Positions 60,115 to 64,000 of a stretch of 64,000 bases of DNA are shown piece by piece. Source of the stretch: Bacteroidia bacterium (lineage in GTDB: Bacteria; Bacteroidota; Bacteroidia; J057). Under the pieces are notes generated by a model that saw nothing but the letters and a program-made list of their open reading frames with translations, had not been told where the DNA came from and ran no database searches. A program made the translations under genes and the position numbers. The stretch spans positions 412,866 through 476,865 of the forward strand of contig JAUIGE010000001.1 in NCBI GenBank assembly GCA_030430205.1. Reading direction: 5' to 3'. Numbering within the stretch: the first letter of the stretch is position 1; each line of letters starts with the position of its first letter.

Positions 60115-61402
60115 ACTCTTCAATCAACTCCTCCAACATCGGCACTTTGTCCTCTGGACAATGGCCCTGGGCCTCAGCCTGCGGCTGCTTTTCCTGCTGG
60201 TCTTCCAGCCGGAGCCGATCAGCGACTTCGCTGATTACCAGGAGCTGGCGGCGAGCATCGCCGCGGGAGACGGCTACGCCGTGCATGGGGTACCGACGGC
60301 CTTTCGGCCGGTGGGATGGCCAGCTTTGCTGGCGGGGTTTTATGCGATCAGTGGGCCCTCGCCTTTGGCGGGGCAACTTTTGACTCTGCTGATGGGCATG
60401 GGGATTTTGTGGTTGGGGTATTTGTTGGGGAAGCGTTTGTCAGGGAGAGAAGAGGTGGGAAGGCTTGTTCTGTTGTTGCTTGCGATTCATCCTAATGGGA
60501 TTGCCTATGGGCAATTGTTGAGTGCGGAAATACCTTTTTTAGGGTTGGTTTTGGGGGGAGCTTTGTGCTTGTGGGCGGGGAGAGAAAAGGGGCGAAATCT
60601 GCTATTGGCAGGCATCCTCTTCGGGCTGGCCACCCTGGTCAAAAGCCAGGGGCTATTTCTGCCGCTTATTTTTGCTGGTGCTTTTTATTTGAACGGAGAG
60701 GCGGGGAGGTGGAGAGGATGGATGAAGAAACTTGCTGTCGTTTACCTTTTTGTGGGAATAACGCTCCTTCCGTGGCTTATCCGAAACCATGTCGTCTTCG
60801 ACGCTTTCCCGGTCCTGGTGACCAATGGCAGTGCCAATCTGCTCGTCGGCAACAACCCCTTTGCCAAGGGCAAATACAAATGGGGCGATCAGGAGATCGC
60901 CTGGTACGAAGCACAGGCGCCGCAGGCAAGCGGCGAAATCGCCCAGGCCGACAAAGCGAGAAAACTCGCTTTCCAATACATCCGGGAACATCCCGGAGAA
61001 ACGCTCAGCCGCATCCCCAAAAAGCTTTGGTACACCTACGCCCACGACTACGAAGGCCTAGACTGGCTCCGCGAAAGCTGCGGTGGCCTGGCAGGCTGGC
61101 GGCATCGCCTGATGCAGGGATTCAAAGGCTTCGGACAGATACTGTATCTCATTATTTCGTTTTTCGTTCTTCGTTTTTCGTTCTATCAGCACATCAGCAA
61201 ATCAGCACATCAGCACATCCATCATCCTCTCATCCGCAAATCTACTCATCTGCTAATTTTCTACTTCTCCCTCATCACCATCATGATCTTCGGCGATGGA
61301 AGATTCCATTTTCCGCTGATGCCTTTTCTCTTCCTTTGCGCAGCGGAGCAGCTTATTCCGAGTAGTTGGAGGGGGAAGCCAGACGCGCAGGCGCAAGCCT
61401 GA
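60020..61402 (+). CDS. Membrane glycosyltransferase (GT39/ArnT-like), start uncertain
   Basis: Up to 460 residues, about nine membrane segments. The acidic DFADYQELAASIAAGDGYAV block after the first segment is typical of GT39/ArnT-type (PMT_2) enzymes, which transfer sugars from polyprenyl phosphate. It continues with TAFRPVGWPALLAGFYAI and ASLVKSQGL-like (ATLVKSQGLFLP). The ATG at 60020 is inside an inverted repeat, so the true start may be further in (ATG at 60161, giving MALGLSLRLLFLL). A tandem repeat inside the gene encodes QHISKSAHQHIHHP near residue 390. It overlaps the convergent next gene by 50 bp. Confidence 0.8.
   Translation: MFWKFVRYGFSVMPIFTFQSAEIIKIITNLRPLFNQLLQHRHFVLWTMALGLSLRLLFLLVFQPEPISDFADYQELAASIAAGDGYAVHGVPTAFRPVGWPALLAGFYAISGPSPLAGQLLTLLMGMGILWLGYLLGKRLSGREEVGRLVLLLLAIHPNGIAYGQLLSAEIPFLGLVLGGALCLWAGREKGRNLLLAGILFGLATLVKSQGLFLPLIFAGAFYLNGEAGRWRGWMKKLAVVYLFVGITLLPWLIRNHVVFDAFPVLVTNGSANLLVGNNPFAKGKYKWGDQEIAWYEAQAPQASGEIAQADKARKLAFQYIREHPGETLSRIPKKLWYTYAHDYEGLDWLRESCGGLAGWRHRLMQGFKGFGQILYLIISFFVLRFSFYQHISKSAHQHIHHPLIRKSTHLLIFYFSLITIMIFGDGRFHFPLMPFLFLCAAEQLIPSSWRGKPDAQAQA
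61159..61220. repeat. Short tandem repeats inside the glycosyltransferase gene
   Basis: Two copies of a unit reading CGTTTTTCGTTCT are followed by ATCAGCACATCAGCAAATCA-type repeats. A related AGCAGATG/TTAGCAGATGAGCAAATG tract is at 16337-16370. The tract is in frame and translated. Confidence 0.55.
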
Positions 61403-61919
61403 GGGCGCGCGCTAAAGCCGGTTTTTCTTCCTCATAGACTTTGAGGAAAGGGGCAATATCTGCTTCGCTTTCGACATGAGCCTTTTTGGCTCCCAGGGGG
61501 GACATGGGATTGTCCACAAAAAGTAGCAACTCCTCGGGTTGAAAAGCAGCGCGAATCGTTTCAAGCATCCGCATGGGATCGGCCAGGACAGCCTCGCCCG
61601 CTTCATTTTGGATCACGGGACCGATGACCAGCAGCTGTATGCTTTGCAGCAGTTTTTCCAAAGCGGCCTTTTTTACTTTCATCTCCCCTCCTTCCAGGTA
61701 AAAATAATTGCGCTGATCAGCAGAAAATGCATTGTTGTAGACCATGGCTTCACTCAAAAGGGAAGAAAGGCGTTTGGTGACAAAGCGGGTATCTTGGACA
61801 GTGCCGCCAAAGCAGGCGTGGATCAGGATGGCCTTTTCTTTCAACCTGAAGTTGAAAACGAAGTTTTGGATGCTGAGGCGGTCTTTGAGATTGGCTTCGG
61901 AGAGATATATGAGTTTCAT
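61353..61919 (-). CDS. Conserved hypothetical protein, 188 residues
   Basis: A soluble, mixed alpha/beta protein. It starts MKLIYLSEANLKDRLSIQNF and shows ILIHACFGGTVQDTRFVTKRL and LLLFVDNPMSPLGAKKAHVE, which look like strand-loop segments of a Rossmann-like or amino-acid-kinase-like fold, but this is not certain. No membrane segment. Its last 50 bases overlap the convergent glycosyltransferase gene. Family not recognised. Confidence 0.65.
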   Translation of the reverse strand: MKLIYLSEANLKDRLSIQNFVFNFRLKEKAILIHACFGGTVQDTRFVTKRLSSLLSEAMVYNNAFSADQRNYFYLEGGEMKVKKAALEKLLQSIQLLVIGPVIQNEAGEAVLADPMRMLETIRAAFQPEELLLFVDNPMSPLGAKKAHVESEADIAPFLKVYEEEKPALARALRLAPARLASPSNYSE

Positions 61920-62089
61920 GTGGGAAGTAATTACAGCTGCAAGTTACACCCCTCATAGAAAAAAACAGCGTCTATTTTTGTCGAAATTTGCAGCTGGGGA
62001 GCTGTCCACCCTATTTTTCTTAAAAGTTGTGAAGCTTTTATTTTAACCGAATTTCTATTTGGAATGTCATACAGAATTGCTGCATAATT

Positions 62090-62112
62090 TTAATGATTTA
62101 TTTTGTCGGCAT
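62090..62112. repeat. Inverted copy of the AGGAA..AAATAAA end motif
   Basis: The sequence TGATTTATTTTGTCGGC followed by ATTCCT is the reverse complement of the element-end motif seen at 46768 and 62902. The 61920-62176 gap is A+T-rich and holds no gene. Confidence 0.55.
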
Positions 62113-62176
62113 TCCTAATTAAGAGCAGTTTTCATTATTTCTTAATTTTTCAACGATACCGAATTAAAAAAAAGTT

Positions 62177-62839
62177 ATGAAATACAATCTCAGAGACCTA
62201 TTATTAACAATCATATTATTTCTGATAATTCCCCTATTTTCTTGTGAAAAATTTGCTCAAGATGATGCAAAAAAGAATTCTTTAAACGAAAAAGATTCTG
62301 GAGGTGAACAGACGATTTCTCATCAAACCGACAATGGCGTTACTACAAAAAATAGCAGCGTGAACATTTTTGAAAAATATTTATCCTCGCTTGACAAAAT
62401 ACCACTCCCATTTATGCATTCTTCAGTAAGTACTGTTCCAAATATTTCTAATGGTTATTTTGATTTAGGGTTTCAAAAGTTTAAGCTTCAAGCTTCTTAT
62501 AAGCCACTTGGGTTATTATATTACAAGAAAAATGTTGCAATAATTGAATATTCAATTGCTGATAATGGGCATGCCCTTTTTGTTATTACGTATAATGCTC
62601 AGGGTAATAAAGTTGACTCTCTTTCATTATATTCAAAAAGTGGAGCAAATGAGAAAGTAGAGTGTACTGAATTTTTAAATATTTCTAAGGAATTTAAAAT
62701 ACAAGTTAACGACACCACTTACTTTTGGAATGTTGATGAAAGAGGAGACAGAATAGGCCAAATAATTAATAAGAAATCAGGAAGTACGGTTTACCAAATT
62801 AGTGATAATGGGAAGATTCTCAAAGGTGTTTCAAAGTGA
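62177..62839 (+). CDS. Lipoprotein of unknown function, A+T-rich
   Basis: A 220-residue lipoprotein: hydrophobic signal (LLLTIILFLIIPLFSC) with lipobox Cys23, then a charged low-complexity stretch (KKNSLNEKDSGGEQT) and a beta-rich domain (ISNGYFDLGFQKFKLQASYKPLGLLYYKKNVAIIEYS, VDSLSLYSKSGANEKVECTEF). It is visibly richer in A+T than its neighbours. It lies between two copies of the AGGAA..AAATAAA end motif, so it may have been acquired horizontally. Family not recognised. Confidence 0.7.
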   Translation: MKYNLRDLLLTIILFLIIPLFSCEKFAQDDAKKNSLNEKDSGGEQTISHQTDNGVTTKNSSVNIFEKYLSSLDKIPLPFMHSSVSTVPNISNGYFDLGFQKFKLQASYKPLGLLYYKKNVAIIEYSIADNGHALFVITYNAQGNKVDSLSLYSKSGANEKVECTEFLNISKEFKIQVNDTTYFWNVDERGDRIGQIINKKSGSTVYQISDNGKILKGVSK

Positions 62840-63153
62840 TAATCTTAGAGATCGTTTTAAGAAAAATATTATGAGCGAATTTTGGAATAGAATCTGACAG
62901 TAAGGAACGCTGACGAAATAAACTATCAGTTTCATTTTTCGCCAGGAGGTGTCATTTCGACAGCTTGCCCTGAGCTTGTCGAAGGAGCCTGCCCTGAGCT
63001 TGTCGAAGGGAGTCTTCGAGGAGAAATCTCCTGAGTTATTGATAATCAGACCTTTAATGAATGAGTTCAGGAGATTTCTCCTCACAAGGGGGCTCCGGGC
63101 GCGGAAGCTCCAAATATTCTAAATATGCTGATAGCGTTTTGAAGTGCTCCATT
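62840..63153. other. 314-bp repeat-filled gap
   Basis: It contains, in order, a copy of the element-end motif (62902-62921), two direct copies of GCCCTGAGCTTGTCGAAGG (62967-62985 and 62991-63009), and a perfect 17-bp inverted repeat (63018-63034 with 63067-63083). No gene is visible. Confidence 0.6.
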
Positions 63154-63666
63154 TTATTTTTTCAATTCTTGTTCGGCCACTAAAAGTTGCTTGTTGTATT
63201 CGGCAATGCGGGCGTGTGCCAAGCCATCAATCACTAAAATAACGGCCAACATAGCGATGGTAGTAATCATGCTGGCCCGCCAAATGGGTGTACTCACAAA
63301 AAATAGAACCAAAGCACAAGCTATAATAATGAGCGGAATGGCCGTAAACACTACGTTTTTATATTCCTTTAATGTAGCATCGGCACGTTTCAACTCTGAA
63401 GCGACAAATGCCACGGAATCTTCCTGGTAAGCTTTTTCAAACTGTGTAATTCTCGATTTATTGGTAAAGAATAGCCCGAGCCCAATAACCGTCAATAAAA
63501 CACCTGCCACCAAGGTGGGGATGATGTAAGCTTTGGCGAGATCGGTTTTACCCACTTGCCATAAACCCATACTTGCCGCAATAAAAACCACACCCAAAAG
63601 AACAAAGAATGGCGTGGAAATGAGTTCGGCTTTTGCCCAGTCTGTTGCTTCTTTTAAAATATCCAT
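63154..63666 (-). CDS. Four-segment membrane protein of unknown function
   Basis: About 170 residues, with hydrophobic segments at FFVLLGVVFIAASMGLW, YIIPTLVAGVLLTVIGLGLFF, VVFTAIPLIIIACALVLFFV, and MITTIAMLAVILVIDGL. The middle loop is acidic and helical (KSRITQFEKAYQEDSVAFVASELKRADATLKEYK). The C-terminal helix is cytoplasmic-type (RIAEYNKQLLVAEQELKK). An ATG at 63678 overlaps the preceding small gene's stop; the ATG at 63666 lies just after it and is used here. Family not recognised. Probably co-transcribed with the 34-residue CxxC gene. Confidence 0.65.
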   Translation of the reverse strand: MDILKEATDWAKAELISTPFFVLLGVVFIAASMGLWQVGKTDLAKAYIIPTLVAGVLLTVIGLGLFFTNKSRITQFEKAYQEDSVAFVASELKRADATLKEYKNVVFTAIPLIIIACALVLFFVSTPIWRASMITTIAMLAVILVIDGLAHARIAEYNKQLLVAEQELKK

Positions 63667-63668
63667 AT

Positions 63669-63773
63669 CTAAAACCATTTATCCGTTTCTAATTTAAAAA
63701 TTCCATTGAACACCCGTTTCTTTTTCTGACAGATCCCACAGCCTTTTTTGCCAAATGGATTATTCTTATTCAT
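63669..63773 (-). CDS. 34-residue CxxC peptide gene upstream of the membrane protein
   Basis: A short frame from ATG 63773 to TAG 63669 encodes MNKNNPFGKKGCGICQKKKR then VFNGIFKLETDKWF. Cys12 and Cys15 form a CxxC flanked by a Lys/Arg run. It ends 3 bp before the ATG at 63666 on the same strand, so it is likely the first gene of a two-gene unit. It could be a metal- or nucleic-acid-binding peptide, or a remnant of a larger zinc-ribbon protein. Confidence 0.45.
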   Translation of the reverse strand: MNKNNPFGKKGCGICQKKKRVFNGIFKLETDKWF

Positions 63774-64000
63774 CTCTGTTTTATTTTGTTGATACAAAGA
63801 TCAGTACAGAGGAGGGCTGCCGTCTTATACACATTTTCGTAAGGTGTATACTTTTTGGTTTTTAATTACACCCAACGGGTTGGCATACATGGCGCGGCGT
63901 TGGGGTTTTTATAGAATCCAGCCAAAATCCAACGCTAAGGAATTCAGTCGAGTGATTTATCTGCCGGTGCCTTTCCCTTTTTCATCGTTTTCAAGGGGTT
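63774..64000. other. Right-edge noncoding or partial region
   Basis: No clear gene. A minus-strand frame open from the edge ends with TAA at 63957-63959 after about 14 codons (ends ENDEKGKGTGR) and could be the C-terminus of a gene beyond the window, but this is too short to support. Confidence 0.3.

Noticed and set aside
63957..64000. C-terminal end of a gene at the right edge
   Set aside because: Only about 14 codons are visible, too few to support.

Overview
The window is chromosomal DNA from a member of the Bacteroidota, most likely a Saprospiria- or Lewinella-like lineage; this placement is inferred from gene content, not from a search. The signs are three large secreted proteins ending in type IX secretion (T9SS) sorting domains, weak or absent Shine-Dalgarno sequences, TAnnTTTG-type -7 promoter motifs, DUF4175, DUF2147 and CvpA family genes, LytTR and hybrid two-component signalling, and families of hairpin-forming intergenic repeats. 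I saw no rRNA, tRNA, CRISPR array or intact transposase.

Layout. 1-5.1 kb: the end of an unknown gene, then a minus-strand MoxR ATPase with a CoxE/vWA-PKD membrane partner and a zinc-ribbon methyltransferase. 5.3-15 kb: mostly minus-strand housekeeping (mnmG, ybeY, an RsbW-like kinase, a DUF4175 coiled-coil protein, exodeoxyribonuclease III, thiL). Two perfect parS-type palindromes lie between mnmG and ybeY. 15.0-15.6 kb: a gene-free stretch with the layout of a replication origin: an AT-rich tract, DnaA-trio-like triplets, then a dense run of DnaA boxes. 15.6-27 kb: more minus-strand housekeeping (tatD, coaD, rsmD, recJ, rmuC), a T9SS protein and a HisA-like barrel lacking both catalytic aspartates. 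27-33.4 kb: a plus-strand series (redoxin, YqeY, CvpA, TrpG/PabA, hydrolase, CBS protein, POTRA outer-membrane protein, NAD kinase), the last three joined by 4-bp overlaps. 34.6-38.9 kb: a phosphorelay locus (LytTR regulator, stand-alone receiver, Hpt, TPR-hybrid kinase). 39-46.6 kb: secreted T9SS proteins, including a reprolysin-type metalloprotease. 46.6-48.6 kb: a decayed accessory patch with hairpin elements and fragments of DUF1016 and DUF5063 genes. 48.6-52 kb: flippase, glycosyltransferase and peptidase E. 52.1-56.9 kb: a molybdopterin oxidoreductase and its fused iron-sulfur/membrane-anchor subunit, separated by a 24-unit heptamer repeat. 56.9-64 kb: a DUF234-type ATPase, rsgA, a membrane glycosyltransferase, an A+T-rich lipoprotein and small genes among repeats.

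The most interesting reading is that the left quarter of the window is the origin-proximal chromosome domain: parS sites, oriC-like architecture and a DnaA-box pair inside the moxR locus all fall within about 12.5 kb. The second theme is repeat-driven change: several hairpin elements abut or overlap gene starts (flippase, glycosyltransferase), and one simple repeat fills the leader of a respiratory enzyme gene.
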